Notes: generated by a model not told the origin, from the letters alone. 64,000 bases of DNA from Massilia aquatica (GCF_011682045.1 NZ_VVIW01000006.1:270505-334504); one strand, 5' to 3'; shown: positions 54,022-63,022, counted from the first letter of the stretch. Program-made: numbers and translations.

Positions 54022-55542
54022 ATGCACATTGTCTCCTGCCCCAGCTGCGGCGCCGAAGTCCGCTTCAAATCGCACGCCGCCGTCATGGCGGTGTGCGAGT
54101 ACTGCCGCGCCACCTTGCTCAAGGATGCCGACGCGGTCAAGAACCTGGGCACCATGTCGTCCGTGCTGGAAGACTATTCGCCGATCCAGATCGGCACCAG
54201 CGGCAGCGCCGGCGGACGCCATTTCACGGTGGTCGGGCGCATCCAGCTGCGCTACGCCAGGGGCATGTGGAACGAGTGGTATGTGCTGTACGACGACGGC
54301 AGCAACGCCTGGCTGGGCGACTTTTCCGGCCTGTACACGCTCACCAGCGTGCGCGCCGTGGCCGGCGAGCTGCCCGGCTTTAACGCGATCGGCATGGCCG
54401 CCGCCTGCCGCATCGACGGCGAGCGCTGGCTGGCGGCGGACAAGCGCAATGGCGAATGCATCGCCGGCCAGGGCGAGCTGCCGTTCCGGGTCGGCACGGG
54501 CTGGCGCATCCGGGTAGCCGATTTTCGCAGCGGCCCGCGCTTTCTCACGCTCGACTACACCGGCGGCGAAGTACCGCTGGTGTACACCGGCGTGGCGGTC
54601 ACCCTGGCCGGGATGCGCTGCCAGCTGCTGCGCGACGATGAACAGATCCGCGCCAGCGCCGGCAAGTACCGCGGCAAGATCGACGCCCTCGACTGCCCGT
54701 CGTGCGGCAGCACCATCGGCTACCTGCCGGGCGTGGCGACCAACCTGGTGTGCCCGGCCTGCAAGGCGCAGCTCGACGCCGCCGGCCCCGAAGCGAAGGT
54801 GCTGGCGGCCGGCGAGAAAGTCGCGAACATGCGCACCACGATCGCGATCGGCGCCACGGCCAACATCCAGGGCAGCCAGTGCAGCGTGATCGGCGCCATG
54901 ATCCTCGAGTCCGAGGACGGCACCAAATGGACCGAATACCTGGTGTACAGCCCGCGCGCGGGGTTTTTCTGGCTGGTCGAAACCGCGCATGCCTGGTTCC
55001 GCGCCGATGTCATGAGCGACTGGCCGGAGTGGGACCCCGACCGTCCCGACGTGGCCCGGGACGACAAGTTCACCTACGAGAAGTCCGATGACTACATGGC
55101 GCGGGTGGTGGCCGCCGCGGGAGCGTTCAACTGGCGCGTCAAGGCCGGCGACCGCACCCGCGTGGTGGAATTCAAATATGGCGCGGCCAGCCTGGCGGCC
55201 GAGATCACCAGCGACGAGATGAACTGGTCGCGCTCCAAATTCGTGGCCACCGACCAGGTCATGGCGTGGTTTGTCCCGCCCAAAAAAACCAAGCCGCCAA
55301 AACCGCCAAAGCCGCCCAAGGTGCCGCCGCTTCCCGTTTCGCCCACGCCGCCCGTGCCTGTACCAGCGGCAAAGGCCAGCGGCGTGTCGGGCGCCCTGTG
55401 GATATTTTTCCTTGTCATGCTCGGATTGAACCTGATTCCGCTGATTGTCAATTTCGGCAAGTCGCTGGTGTTCGTGGTGTTGGGAATGCTGGCGATTTAT
55501 TTCCCCGCCCAGTTGGGCATCGCCGACAAGGATGACGAATGA
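54022..55542 (+). CDS. DUF4178 protein with two zinc ribbons and a C-terminal anchor
   Basis: A 506-aa protein. A zinc ribbon opens it (CPSCGAEVRF ... CEYC, residues 5-32), followed by a DUF4178 beta domain (EDYSPIQIGTSGSAGGRHFTV). A second ribbon (CPSCGSTIGY ... CPACKAQL, about 219-250) precedes another DUF4178-like module (GATANIQGSQCSVIGAMILES). Next come a proline-rich linker (about 415-450) and two or so hydrophobic segments near the end. This order, ribbon-DUF4178 twice, suggests internal duplication. It starts directly after the SPFH stop and overlaps the next gene by 4 bases. Confidence 0.85.
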   Translation: MHIVSCPSCGAEVRFKSHAAVMAVCEYCRATLLKDADAVKNLGTMSSVLEDYSPIQIGTSGSAGGRHFTVVGRIQLRYARGMWNEWYVLYDDGSNAWLGDFSGLYTLTSVRAVAGELPGFNAIGMAAACRIDGERWLAADKRNGECIAGQGELPFRVGTGWRIRVADFRSGPRFLTLDYTGGEVPLVYTGVAVTLAGMRCQLLRDDEQIRASAGKYRGKIDALDCPSCGSTIGYLPGVATNLVCPACKAQLDAAGPEAKVLAAGEKVANMRTTIAIGATANIQGSQCSVIGAMILESEDGTKWTEYLVYSPRAGFFWLVETAHAWFRADVMSDWPEWDPDRPDVARDDKFTYEKSDDYMARVVAAAGAFNWRVKAGDRTRVVEFKYGAASLAAEITSDEMNWSRSKFVATDQVMAWFVPPKKTKPPKPPKPPKVPPLPVSPTPPVPVPAAKASGVSGALWIFFLVMLGLNLIPLIVNFGKSLVFVVLGMLAIYFPAQLGIADKDDE

Positions 55543-55739
55543 ACGCGCGCTATTTAATGTATGCGATCGCGGTGACGGTGCTCACCACGGTCATCAGCTG
55601 GGTTGCGATGTTCGATTCCTCGTCCAATGAGCGCAGCAGCTCGCGCAGTAGTGGCGGTAGCGGGGGTGGCAGTGGCGGTGGCAGCAGCTGGAGTTCCAGC
55701 GGCGGCAGCTCCGGCGGCGGCGGCGGCGGGCACAAATGA
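55539..55739 (+). CDS. 66-aa membrane peptide with Gly/Ser-rich tail
   Basis: A single hydrophobic segment (residues 5-24, YLMYAIAVTVLTTVISWVAM) is followed by a tail made almost only of Ser and Gly, with two tryptophan-free glycine runs and a lone Trp in SSWSSSGG, ending GGGGGGHK. Start and stop overlap both neighbours by 4 bases (ATGA), so it is translated within the operon and not a chance frame. Comparable Gly/Ser tails occur on TPM-domain and related small membrane proteins. Function unknown. Confidence 0.75.
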   Translation: MNARYLMYAIAVTVLTTVISWVAMFDSSSNERSSSRSSGGSGGGSGGGSSWSSSGGSSGGGGGGHK

Positions 55740-56110
55740 CGGTGGCCGCGCATCGCCCCGCCGGCATTCATCTGCTGGCCGATTTCCACGGCGTCGACGC
55801 GGCGCTGCTGACGGTGAGCGCGCAGATCGACGCGCTGCTGCGCGCGGCCGCCGAAGCGGCCGGCGCGCGCATCCTGCACAGTCATTTTCATAGCTTCGGC
55901 GAGGCGATGGGCATAACCGGCGTGCTGCTGCTGGCCGAGTCGCATATCTCGATTCATACCTGGCCCGAATACGGCTTTGCGGCGGCCGATATTTTCATGT
56001 GCGGCGACGCCCAGCCGCAGCTGGCGTTGCAGGTGATGGAACTGGCATTCAAGCCGGCTTCGCGCGTGGTGCAGACCATCGAGCGCGGCGTGGCCCAGAT
56101 GTTGACGTAG
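55736..56110 (+). CDS. speD: S-adenosylmethionine decarboxylase proenzyme
   Basis: A 124-aa prokaryotic class 1B SpeD. The self-cleavage site is ESHISIHTWPE, with Ser69 becoming the pyruvoyl group. His74 and the Cys89 of DIFMCG are the expected processing and catalytic residues. It supplies decarboxylated S-adenosylmethionine for aminopropyl transfer, for which the membrane SpeE homologue in the divergent operon is the likely user. Its ATG overlaps the stop of the 66-aa gene. It ends one base before the convergent aldose epimerase stop. Confidence 0.95.
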   Translation: MTVAAHRPAGIHLLADFHGVDAALLTVSAQIDALLRAAAEAAGARILHSHFHSFGEAMGITGVLLLAESHISIHTWPEYGFAAADIFMCGDAQPQLALQVMELAFKPASRVVQTIERGVAQMLT

Positions 56111-56111
56111 C

Positions 56112-56996
56112 TCAGGTCACCGTTAACCGGAAGGTGCGCCGCAAGCGCTGCCCCGGCGCCAGGATGGTCAGGCCGTGGCTGGCCGGCCCGCCCGCCATAT
56201 TGTGCGCGTTGATCAGGTGATCCACCGGTTCGAAGCAGAAAAAATCCCCGCCGGGCGGCGCATATACGATGTAGTAGCCGCTATCGGCCTCGATCGCCAG
56301 CGTCAAACCATTCTCCGGCCAGGCAATGCGCGCCTTGCCGTCCCAGCCTTCGAAGATATTGTCGATCGCGCCCTCGGGCAGCGCGCGTTCACGCTCGAAC
56401 GACCACGCGCCGGCAATCGCCTGCGCGTGCGACGGCAGCTTGTCCGGCCCCGCCATCCACACCCTGCGCGCCACGGCTTGCAAGGTGGTGCCGGCGGTGC
56501 GCGGCATCCACGGATGCAAACCCAGGCCGAAGGGCAGCGCCAGCGCGCCGGTGTTGGTCACCTCCAGCGTCACTACCAGCACATTGGCGCGCAGGGCGTA
56601 ATCGAGCGCGGCGCGGTACGAGAACGGCGCGCCGTCGCGCCGTTCGAGCATCAGCAGCACCTGGCTGGCCGACTGGAACGCCACTGTCCATGGCCGCTGC
56701 CAGCCTTCGCCATGCATCGGAAACGGATCGCCTTCGCGGTTCGGCGCAATGGGGTAACGCTCGCCGCCATACGAAAACCCGCCGGCCATGCGGTTCGACC
56801 ACGGCACCAGCGGAAAACAGGCCAGCTGGTTCGGACGCGGCGCGGCGTCGCCCTCCCCGCCCGCGTACGGGCGCAGCACCGGCACCGGCTCGGCACCGCC
56901 GGTCCAGTCCAGGCGCGACAAAGCGCCGCCGACACCCGGAAGGATCTCGGCGGACAGCTGCGCGCTGCGCAGGACCAGCGACGCCGGCTTAGTTAT
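56112..56996 (-). CDS. aldose 1-epimerase with a probable AUA start
   Basis: The protein is an aldose 1-epimerase-like beta-sandwich enzyme with RMAGGFSYGG, the His of PMHGEGW and HPWMPR, and ENG/E near the end. The conserved N-terminal strand (SLVLRSAQLSAEILPGVGGAL) is encoded upstream of the first TTG at 56921. The frame is open from a TGA near 57013, and no ATG, GTG or TTG occurs between; the best start is ATA at 56996, overlapping the stop of the uronate dehydrogenase gene. Starting at TTG 56921 would lose a conserved strand. With it, about 294 codons. It interconverts anomers of the sugar oxidised by the neighbour. Confidence 0.8.
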   Translation of the reverse strand: MTKPASLVLRSAQLSAEILPGVGGALSRLDWTGGAEPVPVLRPYAGGEGDAAPRPNQLACFPLVPWSNRMAGGFSYGGERYPIAPNREGDPFPMHGEGWQRPWTVAFQSASQVLLMLERRDGAPFSYRAALDYALRANVLVVTLEVTNTGALALPFGLGLHPWMPRTAGTTLQAVARRVWMAGPDKLPSHAQAIAGAWSFERERALPEGAIDNIFEGWDGKARIAWPENGLTLAIEADSGYYIVYAPPGGDFFCFEPVDHLINAHNMAGGPASHGLTILAPGQRLRRTFRLTVT

Positions 56997-57795
56997 ATTT
57001 CGGCCCGGTCAGCAGGAAAGGCCCACCCTGGTAGGTGATGGCAAGGTCGTCGTCCGGCGCGTAGGTGCCGGTGAACGGGAACATGCCCTCGAACTGGGTC
57101 GAACTGTCCTTGGCCACGAAGCCGAGATGGCGCGAATGGCGGTCGTCCCACCATTTGGCCTTGTTGTCGGACACGCCGAAGGCGATGGTGTGGCCCACGC
57201 GCGCGGCGAACAGCGAGCAGCGCAGCGATTCGACCAGGTCGTCCAGGCTCAGGTAGGTGATCATCATGCGCGCGCTGCCCGGCTTGGGGAAGCAGGAGCC
57301 GATGCGCAGGCACACGGTTTCGATGCCGAAGCGGTCGAAGTAGTAGCGCGACAGCGATTCGCCGAACACCTTGCTGATGCCGTACATGCCGTCCGGGCGC
57401 GGCGGCATCTCGGCGTCGACCAGGTCGGTGGTCTTGTAGAAGCCCATCGTGTGGTTCGAGCTGGCGAACACCACGCGCTTGACGCCGCACTTGTGGATCG
57501 CTTCATACAGGTTGGCCATGCCGAGGATGTTCGCTTGCATGATGGCGTCGAACGGCGCTTCGACCGAAATGCCGCCGAAGTGCAGGACCACGTCCACGCC
57601 TTCCATCAGCGCCAGCACAGCGGCTTTGTCGGCCAGGTCGCACTGCACGACTTCTTCGCCCTCGCCGGCCGGGCCAAGGTCGGCCAGGTCGGACAGGCGC
57701 ACGATGTCGGCCCATGGTTTGATGCGCTCGCGCAGCTGGCGTCCGAGGCCGCCGGCGGCGCCGGTCAGCAAAATGCGTTTGAAGGGTTTGCTCAT
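56989..57795 (-). CDS. udh: uronate dehydrogenase
   Basis: A 268-aa SDR-fold enzyme starting MSKPFKRILLTGAAGGLGRQL. Diagnostic blocks are EEVVQCDLADKAAV, VDVVLHFGGISVEAPFDAIMQANI, FASSNHTMGFYKT, YGISKVFGE (catalytic Tyr-Lys), and SDNKAKWWDDRHSRHLGF. It oxidises D-galacturonate or D-glucuronate with NAD+ to the aldaro-lactone, which opens to galactarate or glucarate. Downstream partner GarD lies 2 bases upstream on the same strand. This fits the oxidative uronic-acid pathway. Confidence 0.93.
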   Translation of the reverse strand: MSKPFKRILLTGAAGGLGRQLRERIKPWADIVRLSDLADLGPAGEGEEVVQCDLADKAAVLALMEGVDVVLHFGGISVEAPFDAIMQANILGMANLYEAIHKCGVKRVVFASSNHTMGFYKTTDLVDAEMPPRPDGMYGISKVFGESLSRYYFDRFGIETVCLRIGSCFPKPGSARMMITYLSLDDLVESLRCSLFAARVGHTIAFGVSDNKAKWWDDRHSRHLGFVAKDSSTQFEGMFPFTGTYAPDDDLAITYQGGPFLLTGPKYN

Positions 57796-57797
57796 AA

Positions 57798-59348
57798 TCA
57801 GGTCACCGGTGCAGGATTGAAAAGGGTCAGGGCATTGTGCAGCTTCCAGTGTTCGGCCCAGGTCTTGCGGCCGCTGGCCACATCGAGCATCAGCTTGAAC
57901 AACTCCCAGCCGACGTCTTCGATGCTCGCTTCGCCACTGGCGATGCGGCCCGCGTTCACGTCCATCAGGTCGTGCCAGCGGCGCGCCAGGTCGTTGCGCG
58001 TGGCCACTTTGATCACCGGGCATTCGGCCAGGCCGTACGGCGTGCCGCGCCCCGTGGTGAACACGTGGATATTCATTCCCGCCGCCAGCTGCAAGGTGCC
58101 GCAGATGAAGTCACTGGCGGGGGTGGCTGCGTAAATCAGCCCTTTCTGTTTGAGTTTTTCGCCGGGCAAGAGCACGCCGGTGATCGCGGACGATCCCGAC
58201 TTGACGATCGATCCCATCGCTTTTTCGACGATGTTCGATAGCCCGCCCTTCTTGTTACCCGGCGTGGTGTTGGCGCTGCGGTCGACGCCGCCGCGCGTCA
58301 GGTAGGCATCGTACCATGCCATTTCGCGGATCATGGCCTCGGCCACGTCGGCATTTGCGGCGCGCGAAGTGAGCTGGTCGATCCCGTCGCGCACTTCCGT
58401 CACTTCCGAAAACATCACCGTAGCGCCGGCCCGCACCAGCAGGTCGGTGGCGTAGCCGACCGCCGGATTGGCGGTCACGCCCGAGAAGGCGTCGCTGCCG
58501 CCGCACTGCACGCCCACCACCAGGTCGGACGCCGGGCAGGTTTCGCGCTGGCGCGCGTTGAGCGCCTTGAGCTGCACCTCGGCGGTGCGCATGATCGAGT
58601 CGATCATCGACTGGAAGCCCACGTGGCCGTCATCCTGCAGGCACACGTGGGCGGGGTCGGCGCCACTGAGAATGGGGATCGAGCCTTTCGGGAACAGGCG
58701 CGCCGGCTGCAGTTTTTCGCAGCCCAGGCTGACCACCATGGCCTGGCCGCCGAAGTTGGGGTTCTGGGTGATGTTGCGCAGGGTGCGGATCGGGATCTCG
58801 GCGCCGGGCGCGTCGATCGCCACGCCGCAGCCGTAGGTGTGTTCGAGGCCGACCACGTCGTCCACGTTCGGGTACTGCGGCAGCAGTTCGCTCTTGATGC
58901 GCTTGACCGCGTGTTCGACCACGCCGGAGACGCATTGCACGGTGGTGGTAATGGCCAGGATGTTGCGCGTGCCGACCGAACCGTCGGCGTTCCTGAAGCC
59001 TTCGAAGGTGTAGCCTTCCAGCGGGGCCATGACCGGCGCCTTGCGGGTGGCGATCGGCAAGCCTTCGAGTTCGCGCGCGGCCGGCATGCGCAGCACCGCT
59101 TCCGAAATCCAGCTGCCCTTGGGCAGGGCGCGGGCGGCAAAACCGATCGTCACGTTGTAGCGCGTGACCGCATCGCCCTCGGCGAAATCGCTCAGGGCCA
59201 CCTTGTGCCCCTGCGGCACCGCGTCGACCAGCACCAGCCCGTCGGGAAACACCGTCCCCGCCGGCAAGCCGCCATCGTTGACCACGATGGCCACGTTGTC
59301 GTCCGCGTGCATGCGGATATGGAGCGGGGTTTTTTCGGGTGTCGTCAT
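57798..59348 (-). CDS. garD: galactarate dehydratase
   Basis: A 516-aa UxaA/GarD-family iron-dependent dehydratase starting [21 protein letters not shown], with AAGG 8 bases upstream. It has a SAF-like N-terminal domain (about 1-95). The catalytic body has [17 protein letters not shown] motif [33 protein letters not shown] and [19 protein letters not shown]. The end [11 protein letters not shown] matches the GarD terminus. It converts galactarate to 5-keto-4-deoxy-glucarate. It precedes udh by 2 bases; later pathway enzymes are not in this window. Confidence 0.92.
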   Translation of the reverse strand: MTTPEKTPLHIRMHADDNVAIVVNDGGLPAGTVFPDGLVLVDAVPQGHKVALSDFAEGDAVTRYNVTIGFAARALPKGSWISEAVLRMPAARELEGLPIATRKAPVMAPLEGYTFEGFRNADGSVGTRNILAITTTVQCVSGVVEHAVKRIKSELLPQYPNVDDVVGLEHTYGCGVAIDAPGAEIPIRTLRNITQNPNFGGQAMVVSLGCEKLQPARLFPKGSIPILSGADPAHVCLQDDGHVGFQSMIDSIMRTAEVQLKALNARQRETCPASDLVVGVQCGGSDAFSGVTANPAVGYATDLLVRAGATVMFSEVTEVRDGIDQLTSRAANADVAEAMIREMAWYDAYLTRGGVDRSANTTPGNKKGGLSNIVEKAMGSIVKSGSSAITGVLLPGEKLKQKGLIYAATPASDFICGTLQLAAGMNIHVFTTGRGTPYGLAECPVIKVATRNDLARRWHDLMDVNAGRIASGEASIEDVGWELFKLMLDVASGRKTWAEHWKLHNALTLFNPAPVT

Positions 59349-59461
59349 TTTGATAGCCTTGTCTGCCCGTACCCGCATACGCCCGGACATTGCGGACGCG
59401 ATTGCGGTCGGTTTGCTAAGTATGCCAGCAAACTTCAGAATCGGCTAGTCCAATTTACTTT

Positions 59462-59476
59462 ATTGGTCAGACCAAT
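59462..59476. promoter_or_regulatory. ATTGGTC-A-GACCAAT operator between garD and CoA-transferase genes
   Basis: A perfect 15-base palindrome, ATTGGTCAGACCAAT, lies about 114 bases before garD and 111 before the CoA-transferase start. Its form (TTGGTnnnACCAA) is that bound by FCD-type GntR regulators such as PdhR/LldR. It probably controls the garD-udh transcript; no FCD regulator gene is in the window. Confidence 0.6.
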
Positions 59477-59586
59477 TTCACTTTTCATCACAAAATGGTC
59501 AGGGCGGTCCGGCCGCGTTGCGCGCTTGGCCACAGAGGGGCGCGAGCCGATATAATTGCTGCCTGATTTGCAACAAGGCAGACACA

Positions 59587-60831
59587 ATGACTCAAGCATT
59601 TTCGGGCATGCCCAAGGCGCTCGGCCACATCCGCGTACTCGATCTGTCGCGCGTACTGGCCGGTCCCTGGTGCTCCCAGAACCTGGCCGATCTCGGCGCC
59701 GATGTGATCAAGATCGAACGACCCGGCGTGGGCGACGACACGCGCGCCTGGGGCCCGCCGTACGCGCGCGACGCCGACGGTAACAACACCAGCGAGGCCG
59801 CCTACTTCCTGACCGCGAACCGCGGCAAGCGCTCGGTGACGGTCGATATTGCCACGCCCGAGGGCCAGGCGATCGTGCGCGAGCTGGCGCGCGAGGCCGA
59901 CGTGGTGCTGGAAAATTACAAGGTCGGCCAGCTGAAACGCTACGGCCTCGATTACGACAGCCTCAAGGAAATCAAGCCGGACCTGGTGTACTGCTCGGTG
60001 ACCGGGTTCGGGCAGGACGGGCCGTATGCGCACCGCGCCGGCTACGACTTCCTGATCCAGGGCATGGGCGGGCTGATGTCGGTCACCGGCGAGCGCGACG
60101 ACCTGCCCGGCGGCGGTCCGCAAAAGGCCGGCGTGGCGCTGACCGACCTGATGACCGGCATGTACGCCACCGTGGCGGTGCTGGCCGCGCTCACGCACCG
60201 CGACCGCTCGGGCCAGGGCCAGTACATCGACATGGCGCTGCTCGACACGCAGGTGGCGATGCTGGCCAATGTAGGCAGCAATTACCTTAACAGCGGCAAG
60301 CCGCCCAAGCGCTGGGGCAATGCGCATGCCAACATCGTGCCGTACCAGACCTTTGCCTGCGCCGACGGGCATATCATCGTCGCTACAGGGAACGATGGGC
60401 AGTACCGCAAGTTCGTGGAAGCGGGCGGGCGCGACGATTTGCTGAGCGACCCGCGCTTCGCCACCAATCCGCTGCGCGTGCAGCACCGCGACGTGCTGGT
60501 GCCGCTGCTGGCCGACATGGTCGCCACGCGCACGCGCGACGCGTGGATTGCCCAGCTCGAAGCGGTCGGCGTGCCGTGCGGGCCGATCAACGATGTCGGT
60601 GAAGTGTTCGAGAACGAGCAGGTGAAAGCGCGCGGCGTGGCCATCGAGATGGATCATCCGGCGGCGGGCAAGGTGAAGCTGGTGCGCAGTCCGATGAAAT
60701 TGTCGCTCACGCCGGCCCAGGCCGATCTGCCGCCGCCGATGCTGGGGCAGCATACCGACGAAGTGCTGCGCGATCTGCTGGGGCGCAGCGATGAAGAGAT
60801 TGCGGTCTTGCGGGCCAAGGGGGCAATCTGA
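59587..60831 (+). CDS. class III (CaiB/BaiF) CoA-transferase
   Basis: A 414-aa CoA-transferase with LDLSRVLAGPWCSQNLADLGADVIKIE at the start, RGKRSVTVDIATPEGQ, CSVTGFGQDGPYAHRAGYDFLIQGMGGLMSVTG, and the catalytic Asp in GVALTDLMTGMYA. The end has GPINDVGEVFENEQVKARG. The ATG at 59587 follows a weak ribosome site (CAAGGCAG). It moves CoA between acyl groups; the substrate is not evident. A 40-base gap separates it from the leucine-rich-repeat gene. Confidence 0.92.
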   Translation: MTQAFSGMPKALGHIRVLDLSRVLAGPWCSQNLADLGADVIKIERPGVGDDTRAWGPPYARDADGNNTSEAAYFLTANRGKRSVTVDIATPEGQAIVRELAREADVVLENYKVGQLKRYGLDYDSLKEIKPDLVYCSVTGFGQDGPYAHRAGYDFLIQGMGGLMSVTGERDDLPGGGPQKAGVALTDLMTGMYATVAVLAALTHRDRSGQGQYIDMALLDTQVAMLANVGSNYLNSGKPPKRWGNAHANIVPYQTFACADGHIIVATGNDGQYRKFVEAGGRDDLLSDPRFATNPLRVQHRDVLVPLLADMVATRTRDAWIAQLEAVGVPCGPINDVGEVFENEQVKARGVAIEMDHPAAGKVKLVRSPMKLSLTPAQADLPPPMLGQHTDEVLRDLLGRSDEEIAVLRAKGAI

Positions 60832-60871
60832 CTCGCCGTCGTCGTGTCGCCCAAGCCCGAAAGCACATGCC

Positions 60872-61675
60872 ATGAAATTCAACCGCCACGTTTCCGCGAT
60901 CGACAATGAGGTCCAGGACCGCTCTTCCGATGCCTGGAAGGCGCTGTGCCGCTATATCGATGAACTTGAAGCGAGTGGCGCGGACGAATTCGCGCCGCGC
61001 GAGGCACTCGGCCCCGAACTGTACGCCGCCATTTTTACGCTGCCGGAATCGATCGGCAAGTTAAAACGCGTCACCAAGGTGCATCTCTACGGTAGCAAGC
61101 TCAAGCGCATTCCTCCGGAAATCGGCGGCATGACGGCGTTGACGCACTTCGACGTCTACACCTCGTATGGCTTGCAGTGGTTTCCGTATGAGCTGACGCG
61201 CTGCACAAACCTGATCGACAGCCGGGTCAGCACCCGCGCCCTGTACGGGAACTACAAGCACCGCCTGCATTTTCCGCTACTGAAGGGAAATCCGGTCCGC
61301 TATCACGGCGACACGCTCAAGTGCAGCGTATGCAGCGCCGACACCGGCTACGACAAAGTTTTGCAGCTCTGGATCAGCTTAAAAGTCGGCACCGACGTAT
61401 TTCCGATGCTGGTCAATTCCTGTTCCAAGCAGTGCTCGGAGTCCTTGCCCACGCCGCATCACAACTACGTACAGCAGGCGCACCGTGGCGGCACGTCGAT
61501 TGCGCAGCCGCCCGACGAACATGCAAGGTGGCAGTTGGAACAGCTTCAGGCCAAGGAGGTGCCGGTGCCAGTGCCGGCAGCGGTGCAGGCGCCCGCCGCC
61601 GGCACCGCCACGGAGCCAACACCCATGTCCAAGCGCCCCTTGCTCAAGCCGATATGGAAAATCTGGGAGAGGTAA
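60872..61675 (+). CDS. leucine-rich-repeat protein
   Basis: A 267-aa protein whose first half carries two to three leucine-rich repeats (TKVHLYGSKLKRIPPEIGGMTALTHFDV; LQWFPYELTRCTNL). A central segment with CSVCS and NSCSKQCS offers several cysteines that could bind metal. The C-terminus is a low-complexity Val/Pro/Ala linker with a short basic end (LLKPIWKIWER). No signal peptide. Possibly a protein-interaction module; role unknown. Confidence 0.65.
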   Translation: MKFNRHVSAIDNEVQDRSSDAWKALCRYIDELEASGADEFAPREALGPELYAAIFTLPESIGKLKRVTKVHLYGSKLKRIPPEIGGMTALTHFDVYTSYGLQWFPYELTRCTNLIDSRVSTRALYGNYKHRLHFPLLKGNPVRYHGDTLKCSVCSADTGYDKVLQLWISLKVGTDVFPMLVNSCSKQCSESLPTPHHNYVQQAHRGGTSIAQPPDEHARWQLEQLQAKEVPVPVPAAVQAPAAGTATEPTPMSKRPLLKPIWKIWER

Positions 61676-61702
61676 GCACCTGCCTTTCCACCATCGCTGC
61701 GC

Positions 61703-62917
61703 TTACGCGGCCTTCAGGCCGGCCGCCTCGATTGGCGCCAGCCCGCGCAGGCGCAGCGCCATCGCCAGGGCCAGGCCGAGGGCCAGTGCCAGCAGCGCCA
61801 CCACGCCGTTCCAGCCGGCCGCGCTCCATACCATCCCCGACCCCGCGCCAATCACGCTCGACCCGATATAGTAGAAGAACAGATACATGGCCGAGGCCAG
61901 CGCCTGCGGCGCCCTCGCCCGCCGTCCGACCCAGCTGCTGGTGACCGAGTGGGTCCCGAAGAAGCCGAAGGTAAAGAGGCTCATCCCCGCCAGAATCAGC
62001 ACCAGGTGGCTGGAGAGGGTCAGCAGCAGCCCGGCCAGCATGATCACGGTGACCATCCACAGCACATTGCGCCGTCCGATGCGGTCGGCCAGGCGGCCGG
62101 CCCACACGGAACTGAACATCCCGATCAGGTACAGCACCGACATCGCCCCCACCGCGCTCTGGCTCATATGGAACGGCGCGGCCAGCATGCGGTAGCCGAT
62201 GTAGTTATACAGGCTCACGAACACCCCCATCACCAGGAAGCCCAGCGCGAACAGCCACGGCATGCCGTCGTCGCGCAAATGGGTGCGCGCGCCTTCCAGC
62301 AAACCACGCACGCCCGGCTTGCCACCCCTGAAGTTCTGCGACTCCGGCAGGCTGCGCGCGAACTCCCAGGCGGCGAGGATGCCGGCGGCGCCCATCGCGC
62401 CGAGCGCCAGGCGCCACGAGTAATGGTCGCTCACGACCGAGGCGATCACCCGGCCCGCCATGCCGCCGAGCGCGGTGCCGCTGATGTACAGGCCCATCGA
62501 CAGTCCGAGCGATGGCCCTTCGATCTCTTCGCTCAGGTAGGCCATGGCCACCGCCGGCACGCCGCCCATCGAAAAGCCGAGCAAGGCGCGCAGCACCAGC
62601 AGTTGAACGTAGTTCTGGGCGACGGCGGTCAGCACGGTGAAGACGGCGGCGCCGACCAGCGCGAAGGTCATGAGTTTTTTGCGGCCGATGCGGTCCGACA
62701 GCGCGCCGCTGATCACCAGCGACACCGCCAGCGCCAGGGTGGCGATCGACAGCGACCAGCTGCTTTGGGCCGGCGTGAGCGCGAACTGGTGCGCCAGCAG
62801 CGGCATGAGCGGCTGCACGCAGTACAGCAGCGCGAAGGCGGAAAAGCCGCCGCACAGCATGGCGCGGTTAATGCGCTTGAAAGCGGGGGAACCGGCGGTA
62901 ACGGCGCTCGATGACAT
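61703..62917 (-). CDS. MFS transporter, YnfM/MhbT-type
   Basis: A 404-aa major-facilitator protein with 12 membrane segments. It has the motif-A sequence GALSDRIGRKKLM near residue 75 and a second GRLADRIGRRN near 275, typical of MFS exporters or sugar/aromatic transporters. The ATG at 62917 is preferred over the TTG at 62926. It is divergent from a LysR regulator gene (105 bases apart), which usually marks a transporter controlled by that regulator. Substrate unknown. Confidence 0.88.
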   Translation of the reverse strand: MSSSAVTAGSPAFKRINRAMLCGGFSAFALLYCVQPLMPLLAHQFALTPAQSSWSLSIATLALAVSLVISGALSDRIGRKKLMTFALVGAAVFTVLTAVAQNYVQLLVLRALLGFSMGGVPAVAMAYLSEEIEGPSLGLSMGLYISGTALGGMAGRVIASVVSDHYSWRLALGAMGAAGILAAWEFARSLPESQNFRGGKPGVRGLLEGARTHLRDDGMPWLFALGFLVMGVFVSLYNYIGYRMLAAPFHMSQSAVGAMSVLYLIGMFSSVWAGRLADRIGRRNVLWMVTVIMLAGLLLTLSSHLVLILAGMSLFTFGFFGTHSVTSSWVGRRARAPQALASAMYLFFYYIGSSVIGAGSGMVWSAAGWNGVVALLALALGLALAMALRLRGLAPIEAAGLKAA

Positions 62918-63022
62918 GATGGACAACCCGAAGTGAATAGACTGGAGTCATCTTAGGTTTGCGCTTTTATACTGTCCAATATATATTTAACTCGTTTCTC
63001 ATACACTGACTAGATAACAAAC

